DNA from: Chlorops oryzae
Taxonomy: Eukaryota > Arthropoda > Insecta > Diptera > Chloropidae
Reading direction: 5' to 3'
DNA length: 64,000 nt
Assembly (NCBI GenBank): GCA_020466095.1
Contig: CM035809.1
Span: 28,229,563 to 28,293,562, forward strand
Shown: positions 14,726 to 26,387 of the stretch, in pieces
Layout: each line of letters begins with the position of its first letter
Numbering within the stretch: the first letter of the stretch is position 1
Translations under genes and position numbers: made by a program
The notes under the pieces: generated by a model
Database searches by the model: none
Seen by the model: the letters and a program-made list of their open reading frames with translations, nothing else
Told to the model about the DNA's origin: nothing

Positions 14726-17173
14726 ACGAATTACTTGCCTTTTATCGCGCCAAGGAGTTCAACAGTCGTTGAAACTACCGCCGGTGCGAAAGCAACACCA
14801 ATCAAGTCGACTCCAGCGGCATCTTCCTCCGGATCTACCTCGTCGTCTTCGCTGTTGGGATCGAGTTTCGTAACATCATTTGCCAGTGCCTTCAATATTA
14901 ATACAACAATCGCAGCAAACAATACGCAGAATAGTAGTGGAAGCGGAATCACTATTCTCGTGGCCAATACCTCCCCTGAAATCACAAATTCACCCGCGCA
15001 TTCCTATAAGGAGGAAGCAAGGCGCTTAGATCATACAATGGCAGCAGCAAATATAAGCGGCTCCTCACCCGCTGTGCCTTCAACGAGTTCCACTGGTGCT
15101 TTAGGTACCTCGCCAAATTATGAGAGTTCTCCTTTCGGTGGTCCTCCGCAAGGCCAAATCGTTAAAGAAGGCTGGCTACAGAAACGTGGCGAGCATATCA
15201 AAACGTGGCGCCAACGGTATTTTATTTTACGCGACGATGGAACACTGATGGGATATCGGAATAAGACTGCCAATAATCAGCCTGCCGAACAATTGAATAA
15301 TTTCACCGTACGCGGTTGCCAGATCATGACGGTCGATCGTCCGAGACCGTTTACGTTTATTATACGCGGCCTGCAATGGACGACAGTGATCGAGCGGACA
15401 TTTTGCGTCGAAACGGAAGCCGAACGAGAGCAGTGGACTGACGCAATCAGGTGCGTGGAAAATACTTTTAAACTTTTAAGTGCACGATTTCATATTTTAA
15501 CGTGATTTTTCTTATAGAAATGTTGCCAGCCGCCTAAGCAAAATGGGTGAAACCGCAATGACACCTTCAACCTCAGCCGATATGGGTGATGTAGATATGG
15601 CAATGGATGCAGAAGTAGAACTCTCCGAAAAGTTCTCTGTCCAGGGAACGTCAACATCGCGCAATAGTGGCATTAAAAAAGTGGTAAGTAAAAATATTCG
15701 ATACCATGATTATGTATTCAATAATTACATTAATTTGATCGCTTCCGCTTCCGCAGACTTTAGAAAATTTCGAATTTCTTAAAGTACTCGGCAAAGGTAC
15801 ATTCGGTAAAGTTATCCTTTGCCGCGAAAAAGCTACCGCGAAGCTATATGCTATCAAGATACTAAAAAAGGAAGTCATCATACAAAAAGATGAAGTCACA
15901 CATACGCTAACCGAAAGTCGTGTACTACAGACCACCAGCCACCCGTTCTTAATTGTAAGTAAACGTTTTTGCGAGTTTACTAATCACTATACTATCGAGG
16001 AGAAAACAAAATTTGAATGTTCAGAAAAATTTCCAAATTATCGGTTCAATTCTATTGTTGTCGAATTTTTCGAATTTTTTTTGTTTTTTTTGTCCTTTCA
16101 GTCACTGAAATATTCGTTTCAAACCAACGATCGCCTTTGTTTCGTCATGCAATACGTGAATGGAGGAGAACTTTTCTTTCACCTGAGACGCGAACGGCTC
16201 TTTACCGAGGATCGTACGCGTTTCTACGGTGCCGAAATCATATCCGCACTTGGCTACCTGCATTCATTGGGCATTATATATCGTGACCTAAAATTGGAAA
16301 ATCTATTGCTGGACAAAGATGGTCACATAAAGATCGCTGACTTTGGATTATGTAAGGAAGACATTACGTACGGACGTACGACAAAGACATTTTGCGGTAC
16401 ACCAGAATACCTAGCACCCGAAGTCTTAGAGGATAATGACTATGGACACGCGGTAGATTGGTGGGGTACAGGAGTCGTTATGTATGAAATGGTGAGTTGT
16501 GTTGTTATATTAAAATAAAATAAAATCAAGGCAAATGGACATTCTAATTATTTGAATTCCTACAGATCTGCGGTCGTCTTCCATTTTATAATCACGATCA
16601 TGATGTATTATTCACATTAATTCTAGTGGAGGAGGTGAAGTTTCCACACAGAATCTCCGATGAAGCGAGAAGTCTGTTAGCGGGTCTGCTTGCCAAAGAT
16701 CCAAGAAAACGTCTTGGCGGTGGCCAAGAGGATGTGCGCGAAATACAAGCGCATCCATTTTTCTCGAGTATAAATTGGACCGATCTAGTACATAAGAAGG
16801 TGTGTTGCGGGAAAAAGTAGCATTTGTTATAATTTAAAAATTATTTAATTTTTTTTTTTTTTTTAGATAACACCGCCTTTTAAGCCACAAGTAACCTCAG
16901 ATACGGACACACGTTACTTCGATCAGGAATTCACTGGCGAAAGTGTCGAACTAACACCGCCAGATCCCACTGGCCCTTTGGTTTCTATTGCAGAGGAGCC
17001 ACTATTTCCGCAGGTCCGTTAACATAAGTCCAAAAAAAAGCAAACAAACAAAAAAGAAATATGTTAAAAATTTCTTTCTTTTTACCTTACAGTTCAGCTA
17101 CCAGGACATGGCTTCAACACTGGGCACATCATCGCATATTAGCAGTTCAACAAGTCTAACATCGATGCAATAG
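14726..17173 (+). CDS. Akt1: Akt1 serine/threonine kinase (PKB), seven coding exons, ACG and ATG starts
   Basis: Insulin/PI3K effector kinase, recruited to membranes by PIP3. Exons 14726-15450, 15518-15683, 15757-15954, 16102-16491, 16566-16799, 16867-17013, 17093-17173; all GT...AG and phases join. From the ACG at 14726 it gives 646 residues, from the first in-frame ATG (15038) 542, compared with about 611 and 530 in Drosophila. An in-frame TAA at 14702 closes the frame upstream, and the residues after the ACG (NYLPF, then STVV) match the fly long form. PH domain about 146-250; kinase domain about 302-560 with GKGTFGKV, Lys331, YRDLKLEN (Asp425), DFG (Asp443) and activation-loop Thr459 in KTFCGTPEY; turn-motif Thr601 (ELTPPD); hydrophobic-motif Ser622 (FPQFSY), split by the last intron. 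All catalytic residues are present. The first 1.7 exons are duplicated 7 kb upstream. Confidence 0.97.
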
Positions 17174-19140
17174 AATCGAATCAATATCAGGCGACATCAA
17201 TGACATCGATCGTGCTTTGCGTAAATTTAATTAAAAAGCAAACGATGTCAAGTCATTATAGAAAGTACAGAAATACACAAATGGATAATACTACAATAAG
17301 AGCGCAGCAGCAATAACATAAGTAAGAGAGAATGTTCAAATCATAAACAGTATCGCCACAGAAAGTTTTAACAGAAATTCAAATGTTGATAAAATTTTTC
17401 GTTGCAAAAAAAAAAAAAAAAGAAAAGGGAAAATTTTGTTTTTAAAATGTTCACATTTCGGAAGGATGTCATAACGAAATACTTTACCGGAAACAGTAAT
17501 ACATTGGCCTTAGAACTCGAAAGAAACAAAAAATCAAAACAGTTCAAGACTATGAATTCAATAATTTCATTCTTAACTCTTCAATTCCCAGCGTGACCGC
17601 AGGTCGAGGTTTAATATTCATATTCAATGTTTTTTTTTTTCAAATTCTCATCAAATTTTCATTCCTACAGCTTAAGTAGGTACTTAGAAACCCTAATTTA
17701 TTAAATTTTCTGGCAACCAACCAACCAATCGCAATATGACATTTACATTTTCGATTGTCACGAGTGAAACTTCTTTACTGTCTTCAGGTGTATCTTACGA
17801 TGGTTGTAATGACTCTTACCATTATTGCTACAGATTTGTAAATATTTTTTTTCAAATTTTCAAAATATTCCGTGTCGCCTGCACAATGGGGGGCCCCATC
17901 AAAATAAAATTTTTTATGTACATATATATTTTTTATCACCAAGAAATCACTGTCATTTTGTGAAAAAATAAGAACCGAAATTGCATCAAGTTAGACATGG
18001 GAACTGAAGGGTTAGATATCATCCGCTGATTTTTTTTTTTTATATACTTATTTAATGAACAAAACATTTCAAATTTTGAACGCACCGAGAGCAATGTTAA
18101 GTAAATAACAACATCTGTGTTTAGGGTCGAACTCGTTTTTTTTCTTCTTTTTTTTTTCTTCAAAGTATTAAACTTTGAGAGAGTGTGAACGTGAACGATT
18201 TAAACGATAGAAAGAAAATAGCAATTGCTATACATACTGTTAACTTTTGTTATTTGCTATTGCTTAAAAAAAAAAAAGAACGATTGAACTATCCATGAGG
18301 CTCTTGTTTTCGACATTTTGTCTTCAATCTGTCTGAATTCGCTGCCAGTTGCAACTAGAAAGAAATTATAAGAACAACGCTTCACAATCAACCTCAAAAC
18401 AAAAAAAAAAAAAAAAACTATTAAGAAAATCGAACAATACAGCAACAACGAACATTTTTATTTTTATTTGTATTTTTTCAATTTTTTTTTTTGCTAATTT
18501 GTTTTTTGACATTCTCGGTTTCTGCGACATCAATTCTTGTTGTTGTTGTCCCAACAAAAAAAAAAAAAAAAAAAAAGTGCAAAAGCACACTCAAAAATGC
18601 CTTAAAAACAATTGATGAATTGATTAAGAAATAACGAATATATATACATACATATATATATATATATATTGAAACGAAAAATCATAAAAGAAAATTTAAA
18701 GCTTATGGAAAAAAAAAAAAAAAAAATATAAAACAAATAAATACGGAATAACATTTATAGCAATAAGTAAAAATTTACTGCAGGTATCAAGTTGGCTTAT
18801 TATTGACTTTCGTGCGTTCATTCTTGTATTATTCGTACAAATATCAAGTTTTGAGATATTTAAACAAACAAATAATAATGAATAATAAAATAAACAAAAA
18901 AAGTTGTTACGAAGATTTCTATATACATACATATATCTATATACATACAACCGAATTTGAATAAATAAAGGCTCTCTTAATTTTATATACATATAAATAC
19001 ATTTTTATACGCGTTTTATCCGGTCGCGTATTTAAACACTAGATTTAAAAAACAAAAAACAAATTTCCACAGAATATATAAAATCAAATGTATGTATCTA
19101 TCGGCTGATTTTGGATCGAAAATGTTTATTGTCCAAACGT
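17174..19140 (+). other. Akt1 3' UTR / downstream flank
   Basis: Directly after the TAG. Very A/T-rich with many homopolymer runs and small TA repeats; no coding sequence. Several AATAAA hexamers occur (one at 18960); which is used cannot be told from sequence. Most likely a long 3' UTR followed by spacer. Confidence 0.5.
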
Positions 19141-19156
19141 CTATACGCTAGTGCAC

Positions 19157-19312
19157 ACCCAGCAGAAAAATTCTTAAAGTCAGGGTGACTTTTCATCCGG
19201 CATGTGTTAAATGTTTACACGAACTGATCTGACTATGTCATCTGGCATTGCCATCTTAGAGGTTAAAGTCACTGATTGATGACTTTCTCATGCGGGAGAT
19301 ATTAACCTGCTG
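19157..19312. mobile_element. Short inverted-repeat element with CCCAGCAG ends
   Basis: Starts ACCCAGCAG and ends CTGCTGGGT, with weak inverted similarity further in (GTCAGGGTGACTTTTCATCC against GACTTTCTCATGCGGGAG read inversely). The same eight terminal bases as the 2.16-kb insertion in the Akt1 duplication, so possibly a distant non-autonomous relative. No clear target duplication. Confidence 0.45.
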
Positions 19313-19750
19313 GGTAGGCGAGCCTGACAACACGATACCCTACACATATACACATACATATATATATATAACAAAATATTGTATATCAGCAATTTACTGC
19401 AGTTATAGCATTAGATCAGACCGAGCAACCGTAAATCTCTGCCAATATAAAGATAAAACTATGAGTAAAGAGCTTGCAACTCCCTCATCGTTGCCAATAA
19501 TGAATGAATTGCAATCTCTCTGCCCATAGTGGCCAATATGACTTAAGCGCGCGATTTTTTTGAAATTTTTTTTTATGTTAATGTTAATAAAACAACAACA
19601 AAATAGTACGTAGTACGTAACCAATGAATGAAACATAACGGAAACAAAAAAACAAATGAAAAAAAAAACAAATGAAAAAAAAAACAAATGAAAAAATTTG
19701 AAATTTGTAAATTAAAAAAAAAAAAATTCGAGTACATATAAAACGAATAA

Positions 19751-20100
19751 GGCTAGGCGCCGACTACTCAATTTTCAGTTGGCCAATTTTTAGTTGTGCG
19801 TTTGTGGCACACAGAACTATATGAGAGCGCGCCGACATGCCAATTTTTAGTTGACCCAATAAAAAATTTGTGTTTTGCCACATACGTTCTTATGGGGCGC
19901 CGCACACTACTCAATTTTTTGTTTTCTAGTGTTCTATAAACACATGGTACCGAGTAAATTAACAAATTATTATGTTGTTAATTAATAATAAATTAATTGA
20001 ATTGAAAGTACCCAATTTTAAATTGTATAGTCGGCACGCGCAAGAGCACTTTTCCAACTAAAAATTGGCCAATTAAAAGTTGAGTAGTCGGCGCCAAGCC
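19751..20100. mobile_element. PIF/Harbinger-like MITE, 350 bp, TAA target duplication
   Basis: Inverted ends about 47 bp long (GGCTAGGCGCCGACTACTCA at the left; GGCTTGGCGCCGACTACTCA inverted at the right) continuing through GGCCAATTTTTAGTTG. Flanked by TAA at 19748-19750 and 20101-20103, the 3-bp TWA type known for PIF/Harbinger. The terminal motif GGCGCC...CCAATTTTTAGTTG is partly repeated inside at about 19830-19855 and 19895-19920, so the interior is itself made of end sequence. Confidence 0.85.
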
Positions 20101-20362
20101 TAAGAAATGTGATGATTTGATAACCTAAAAAAAAAAACACAAGAAAAGAAACTAAATCTATGCAACACTGTCAAAGCGCTTTGGTTGTTGTTTGTTTTCT
20201 TTTAAGTTTACAATTTTTTTAAATGCCTATGAAAATGAGTATACGTAAGCTAAGCGAAAATAAAAATAAAAAAACCAATCTAAACTATGAACATAAAATC
20301 AAATTTTAAATTAAAAACAAAAAAAAACAATTGAAGTGAACTCGTATTTCTGAATTGCTAAT

Positions 20363-20726
20363 GCCCGGTTTCCAATAGCGCGTAGATTCCTACAAATATG
20401 CAAAACATATGCAACCTAGCCAACTATGTATTTGATTGGATCTGATTCGATACATTTGGATTTGTTGAATATTTGCAGGAATTTCCGCGATATTCAGGGA
20501 TGTCACAGAATCCGATAGCTATCGGAATTGGAATTTTAGTCGACTGAATTTTCATATATTTTTCATAAACAGCTGGATAAAATATGGTTCTGTAAAATTA
20601 AGAACCGATAGTAGTTCCGATTGAAAATCAAAAAAAAATTGTAAATTCTGTATGAAAATTCGATCGGTTTGAATTCCGATTTCGACAGCTATCGGATTCT
20701 GTGACACCCCTGATTAAAAAGCGGGC
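20363..20726. mobile_element. Palindromic element with AATAGCGC...TTCCTGCAAATAT ends, hosting a nested MITE
   Basis: Left end GCCCGGTTTCCAATAGCGC then ATTCCTACAAATATGC; right end, inverted, GCCCGCTTTTTAAT then (after the nested insert) CGCGGAAATTCCTGCAAATATTC. The right arm is split by the CAGGG MITE at 20495-20712. A solo relative without the insert is at 26388-26530, and an end of the same family lies at 34696-34735. Confidence 0.65.
20495..20712. mobile_element. CAGGG MITE, copy A
   Basis: Inverted ends CAGGGATGTCACAGAATCC / CAGGGGTGTCACAGAATCC, about 30-40 bp each, with interior CCGATAGCTATCGG palindromes. ATT on both sides (20492-20494 and 20713-20715) suggests a 3-bp target duplication. 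218 bp. Inserted in the right arm of an older palindromic element. Two other copies: 34467-34689 and 63894 to the window end. Confidence 0.82.
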
Positions 20727-21359
20727 ACAAATTGATTTTTTTTTAGAAAGAAACATACATCATTTCTCATTCTAACAATTTCAATTCGAAGAATCAGCAA
20801 TATTTTATAAGTTATAACTTAGAAACTGGGCATATATTTAAAGTCTTATTTCTTTGTTCGAATTGTAAGCATTTCGTTTTAATGATCGATCACCTACACT
20901 GTGTATACCTATGTGGGCGAAAATGTTCCAACTTTCGAATTTAAGCACACGACGATGTTTCACTTCAATTAAATAACTAAGAGAGCTTTAACTGAAAACT
21001 GATGATTTTCAGGCCAGTTACAAGGGAAGGAAAGAATTTTCCGAACAAAAATTTGAAAATCATAAATAAAACTTAAATTTTAAAATAAGCCAGTCCAAGT
21101 AAGAGCGATGAAAATTTTTGTTTTTTTTTCGATTTTCACAACTCCCGTTGTCTCTCACATAAATTTGAAATTACATTTATTTTTTTTTCCATTTTTAGCA
21201 CATTGAAATTTCATTTTGATCGAAGGGAAAATAAAAATTAAGCACTAGGGGATACAGATGACAATCGATTTCATTTGATACAATGGATTAAGTTTAGTTC
21301 GGCTTGGAAAGCAATTTTTTTTTTTTTTGGTTTTTACAAACTGAATTGATTTTCGTATA

Positions 21360-21720
21360 TGGGAAAACTTTTTGTCACGTCCGAGCATATCTAATTGGCT
21401 TTCTCGATCAGCATAAAATTTTTATACATAAGTATAAGAGTTGCGCGATATTAGTAGATACAAAATCACCATTTTCCACATTCTTAAATTCGGGACTTAA
21501 AAATGCTAAAGCAACTGTCACGTCCGTTGGGAAATACACATATGGACATTTCCTGAAAAAGTAATGTTTTTGTCGCGGCCGTATGGGGGCGATTAGCTGC
21601 ATGAAAGTACATATGTAACTACTATTTGCCGCATTCTTGAATTCGGGACTTAAAATTACTCATGTAAGTGTAGCGTCCGTGTGGAAATGCCCATATGTAT
21701 TTTCAAATTTACGTCCGAAA
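21360..21720. repeat. Dispersed repeat with ATTCGGGACTTAA motif, copy 1
   Basis: Contains CATTCTTAAATTCGGGACTT twice (about 21479 and 21633), each followed by a GTCACGTCCG- or GCGTCCGTG-type segment, so it is an internal duplication. The segment ACTATTTGCCGCATTCTTGA near 21621 recurs at 34371 in a second copy (34255-34440). Confidence 0.6.
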
Positions 21721-22356
21721 GTGAAGAATAATCAATTTTTTTTTTGAAATTGACTTGATATTTCGGTTTTCGGCGGAACGCTCGATAAAAAATTGTACCA
21801 AAACAATTTTAATTTTAATTTTTTTTTTTTTTTGAATTTGTTAACCAGACTCCGAGCTTGGCTAACTGATCAATTGTGGGCGGGAATATACCCAAAACAA
21901 TAGTCTAATAATGCGTAAGTTGAATCGTAAGAATCGATGATAAACCGAGGAGGTGAATAAAGGAGAATAATTTAACGAACCGAAGGAAACGAGAGACACT
22001 TCGAAACGTATATACATATACGACAAAACGGCTTAAATTTTTTTTTTTTTATCTATAAGAATGTATTTTTATGTAAATCCATTATTACATCGTTAAGTAT
22101 CTATGTTAAAAATTGATGAATTTTCTTCCGTTAAATTGCGTTCTTCACGTCGGATGTGAACGTTTTTTGGAAAAAAGATTTGCATGTGGTTGGCAGACGA
22201 CGAGACGGCAAATGAGATGAGACGAAGAAGAAGAAGGAGGAGGGGAGGGAGGGGAGGAGAAACAAAATCTAGCGTAAGAAAAATGTAATAAAAAATGAAC
22301 TACCTATATAAAATAATTTTTTTTTTTCAAATCGACTATGAACGATAAAACGCGTT

Positions 22357-22365
22357 TATATATGA

Positions 22366-22398
<33 letters not shown>

Positions 22399-22400
22399 TT
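22357..22400. repeat. (TA)n microsatellite
   Basis: Alternating TATATA of about 35 bases within an AT-rich spacer. Confidence 0.8.
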
Positions 22401-22728
22401 AAAAATAAATATATTCTCCAATGTATATCAATTTATATACATGCAACATACATACGTGCGTATTTAAGTATGTAAAACATTTTCTACCTAAGGATCTATT
22501 TAATATTATAATGAGAGACAGAAAATAATAAAGATGGAAGAGTTTGTTAAAAGTTCCAAGATATTTTCAATGCTGTTCAATCATTTTCAAATCTTTTCGA
22601 GTTACTGAAAGTACTTGATAATAGGAGAAAATCTCTATATTTAGATTTGCTAGGTTGTCTGCAGGTCAATTTCAAATCGCCCTCGAGAGTGTGGCCGAGA
22701 ATTCAGTTGCAACTTTTTTTGGCTTTAA

Positions 22729-23460
22729 GGGGGTCTTCTCATTGAGCAACTTTTTTTTTCGACTTTTTTTTTTGCATTTATTTATAGCTTGGGTAGTTGT
22801 GAATATGCCCCTAAAAGGATTTTTTGAAATTCGAAATAGTTTAGAGGATATAGCCTTCTTTGTCGAGCAAGATCTGCGCTAAAACGAGTAATTTTTGCGT
22901 TGCTTCAAACTTTAAACGCGTTTATCTCGAAACCACGTTTTTCGAACTGGCGGCCATGATATCTCCAGTTCAACTGAACCGATTTTCATGAAACAAAGTG
23001 GAATCGACGCAGAATTGTCACCATTCTCGGGTGAACCTCGACCATATTTAAAAAAATTTTTTACTATTTTTTTTTTACACTAAACTACAAAAAAAAGCCC
23101 GAAATTGAAATTTTTTTTTTGAATGGCCGCCATTTTGTCAAAAAAAATCACAAAATTAAGCTTGAGGTTCACCCGAGAATTACATCTATACTGATTATAA
23201 CCCCGTTTTTTTTTCCATTTCGGACGCTCCGGAGACCCGGAATCGTGGCCGCCGTGACGGCACCTTTTTTTTCACCACCAACTTTGAAGTCTCATTACTT
23301 TTTGAACAGCCCACGTATCGAGGCAAAAAATTTTTTTTTATTTACTTTGAACTTTTTGTAATACAATAAATAAAAAAAGTTTTCAATTATTCTTTGCGTT
23401 TTCAAATAAGAATTTTTTTAAAAAGGGTCCAAAAAACGGGTTTTCAATGAGAAGACCCCC
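22729..23460. mobile_element. TTAA-targeting non-autonomous DNA transposon, 732 bp
   Basis: Inverted ends GGGGGTCTTCTCATTGA at 22729 and at 23460 inverted, followed by homopolymer-rich arms. TTAA precedes at 22725-22728 and follows at 23461-23464, as in the piggyBac and Kolobok superfamilies. An inner pair GGCGGCCAT near 22950 and GGCCGCCAT near 23125, and the repeated phrase AGGTTCACCCGAGAAT (about 23030 inverted and 23162), form secondary inverted repeats. No open frame resembling a transposase. Confidence 0.83.
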
Positions 23461-23697
23461 TTAACTTATAGTAATATCTTGTAAGCCGTTTTGTTTAATT
23501 TTCTTATCAATCACAAAGTTTTACCCTTAGACATGGAGAATAGAACTGTAATAATAATGACCTTAAAAAACTAATAAAAAAAAAAACTGTGAAATTGCAG
23601 TCCTAGATAATAGCGAAGGTACTAAGTACCAATTTTATTCTCAATCAGTTGAGTAATAACAACAGTTCTCTCAATCTCTATTTAACTAATTTCAAAT

Positions 23698-26136
23698 TCA
23701 ACCATAAATCATTCCTTTTGCAACTTCCTTCGCCTTGTCAGGGCCAACTAAAGCTTCAACAATTTTAAGTGCAAAATCAATGGCTGTACCAGGTCCCCGA
23801 CTTGTTATCAAATTCCCATCCTGCACGACCTTTTGGTCCTCGACGTACTTGTATTTCTCTTCCAATTGTGATTTAAATGAAGGATATGAAGTCAATCGCT
23901 TGCCCACGCCGATATTATGATAAGCTAGAGCAGTTGGAGCAGCACAGATTGCAGCAATAAAGCAATTGTTGTCTTCTTGTCTCTTAAGGATCTCTCCAAC
24001 AAAAGCCGAACCGCAAAATGCTTTTGATGCACCCAAACCTCCTGGCAGGACAACTACATCGAATTTGCCATCCTTCTCGTCCTTCAGTGCTGTTTCTGGT
24101 ACAACAACAACGTCGCGTGAGCAGGTCACATTTTCAGTGCCATCGAATCCAGCAACAACGACCTTCATCTGAGAGAAAAGATAATGATGATAAGTTCAGT
24201 GCTCAACAAACTTTTTTCAATACTGATTTTTTATGGCAGCAGCTGGGATGTAAAATTAACCGATGGCTAACTATAAGAGCTTATATTATATTGGGGGCGT
24301 GGCGGTAGGAGTTTAACGAATAATTCGGCGATCTTGATCACCATAAGATGTCTCATTGTTTCGAACGAAAATGAATTCTTAATCTTTCTATAAAGCGGCC
24401 TTTACACGTTCATGTGTACCTGCAAGCATTTTACATCATGCAAAGAAATTCCAAAAACAATTTCTAAAAGTTTTTGGGTTCGTTTTTGCCTACACACTGT
24501 CATTCTTTTCATCACGCCACGCATGACTGCAGGTAAACGTGAACGTGTAAAGGCCGCTTAAGATTCAGGAGAGGAAATTCTTATGTTTTTGTTTTACTCT
24601 CTGCATCAGAAATGTTGCGAGTGTTTGCATTCGCAAATGCGGAGCTCTCATGAATTTCGACATCTACAATGTAGATTCTACATCCAGATGGACAGACGTA
24701 AGGCACAACCGTGATTATACGCTATTTTGTTGATTTAAAATTGATTAACAATGGATCAAAATAGGACGAAGAAGTAAGGGTGTTATAGTCAGGCGAGCAA
24801 GACATACATGTTCAAATAATTTTTTAAAATTAAGAGGTGTTTAAGGCCATAAGGAGCCCCATATACCGACTTTTGTTAAATTTCTTTATGAAAACTACCC
24901 TTTTGCCACGCCCACTTTTCCAATTTTTTTTTGTTTTCTAATCGGAGGCCTTAATATACGCTCAAATTCTAAGTTTCAGTGGAATAATTCAAAAAAATCC
25001 GATTTTGGGGCAGTTTTGAGATTTTTGTGACAGACCCTAGTACTGGAGGTACCCTTAATAATGGACCGATCAAAAAAATTTTTGAAGAGGAAGTTTTTGG
25101 TTACAAAGGAAGCATAACTGCCAAATTTCGATTAAGTCCCATTTGAATTTCGGGTGTAGGAAGCCATTTTCGAAAAACGCTCATCGGCCACGCCCACTTT
25201 CAAATTTTTGGAAATCGTATTACTTGCCTTTAAGAATGTTAAAATATCAAATTTCATCAAATTATGTTGAAAAACTTCGATTTTAGAGCAGTTTTTTTGA
25301 TTTTCATAACAGACCCTAGTACTGGAGGTACCCCTAAAAATGGTCCGATCGGGTCCATTCTCGAACTTGTTCTTACCCATGTCCCCGTGAGAACGCATAC
25401 CAAATTTCGTCAAGATAGCTCAACTCCTTCGGTAAGATAACTGTATACAGACAGACGGACATGTCTAAATCGAATCTCCTGGTGACGCTGATCATTTCTA
25501 TATATATTGTGTATATTCTATCTCAACTGGTTCTGGGTGTTACACACAACTACACAAACGCAATATACCCTCGACACAGAGTGTGTCGGGTATAAAAAGA
25601 CGTCAAAGGTGGTTTTTCTAATTTATGGATAAACAAATATCCACACTAAATATGGCTTAAGTTTACTTAACGGGCGTTTGTGGGATTTCGCCCATATTTG
25701 ATACATAGACGACCTTTATATGAACGCATAAGTCGAGTAATTCTACCTATGTTTCTAATATTTCATATCTACAGAATCTCCTCAAAATGATATCCGCATC
25801 CGCTGCCTCATCCGTCGATGTCAAAAAACCGCATCCGCAACATTCCTAACGTACATACATAGAATTTAAAAAACGCAAACACCAAATGCCATATATATTC
25901 TGATACGTTTGACTTACACCTCCCCGCCGGAGAACGTCGATGGTTATGACGGCTTCCATTTCTTCAGATCCATTTGGTAAAATCAGTAGCGCAGTCTTTG
26001 GCATAACGAAGCAAGCGTTCGCGTTGTGTCGAGAATTTTTCTGGCCGAAACTATAGCGCTTTGCGACGAATAATCGGGATGAAGATTTGGAAAAAAATCC
26101 GGCTCGCACGATTGAAAGCAAAACTGACGAGTTCAT
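23698..26136 (-). CDS. DJ-1: DJ-1/PARK7-family protein, two exons, probable mitochondrial leader
   Basis: Small redox-protective protein of the DJ-1/PfpI fold. Exons 26136-25918 and 24168-23698; donor GGAGGT|GTAAGT, acceptor CTCTCAG|ATGAAG. The core runs from PKTALLILPNGSEEMEAV through VVVLPGGLG and the nucleophile elbow AAICAAPT (the reactive Cys) to GNLITSRGPGTA; the acidic residue of the active site is in GSEEMEAV. From the ATG at 26004 it is 185 residues, the usual family length. From the ATG at 26136 it gains 44 residues rich in Ser, Arg and Phe (MNSSVLLSIVRAGFFSKSSS), like a mitochondrial presequence; a still longer frame opens at 26247. I prefer 26136, but the alternative starts are an inference. 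Convergent with Akt1. Flies have two paralogues, alpha and beta; I cannot tell which this is. Confidence 0.93.
24394..24558. mobile_element. MITE in the DJ-1 intron, TAA target duplication
   Basis: 165 bp with inverted ends AGCGGCCTTTACACGTTCA of about 35 bp, then ACCTGCA on both arms. TAA on both sides (24391-24393, 24559-24561), PIF/Harbinger-like. Confidence 0.8.
24650..25600. mobile_element. Dispersed repeat with mini-me/DINE-like tail in the DJ-1 intron
   Basis: Ends in ACAGACGGACATGTCTAAAT, a short TA tract, a CTGGTTCTGGGTGTTACA stretch and CGGGTATAAAA, the arrangement known from fly mini-me/DINE-type elements. The body has an internal duplication: CAGACCCTAGTACTGGAGGT at about 25034 and 25312. 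CCACGCCCACTTT also occurs twice (24908, 25189). A relative with the same tail is at 56660-57302. Confidence 0.65.
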
Positions 26137-26387
26137 CCCTCTCGCTCTCTTAAACGCTAACGGCACTACAGTTATCTCTCTCTCTCTAAGCCCAGCTGAC
26201 GATGGGACAGTGCTACCATTTAACAAAAAATTTTTTCCATTCAACAAAAGCTACCAAAAAATTTTTTAAAACAAATTTCGGATATTTCAATTTAATAAAA
26301 CATTCTTTTAGAAGAAAATAAAACAAGGTAATTTGATTTGTTCGTTTTTTTTTTCTTCTTCGAATTTTGTGTTTTGAGAAAAAGTTT

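Larger units (their letters stand above)
8606..15590. repeat. Right unit of the tandem duplication
   Basis: Second copy of the 4.9-kb unit. It begins near 8606 (GGCAATTCAAGGGGCCCC), loses about 142 bases present at 3681-3822, is then interrupted by a 2.16-kb transposon (8650-10807), and resumes at 10808 to continue without a break into the intact Akt1. A filler of about 20 bases (8586-8605) sits at the junction between the Akt1 exon 2 fragment and the start of this unit. Length bookkeeping of both units agrees after subtracting the insertion and the deletion. Confidence 0.93.
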
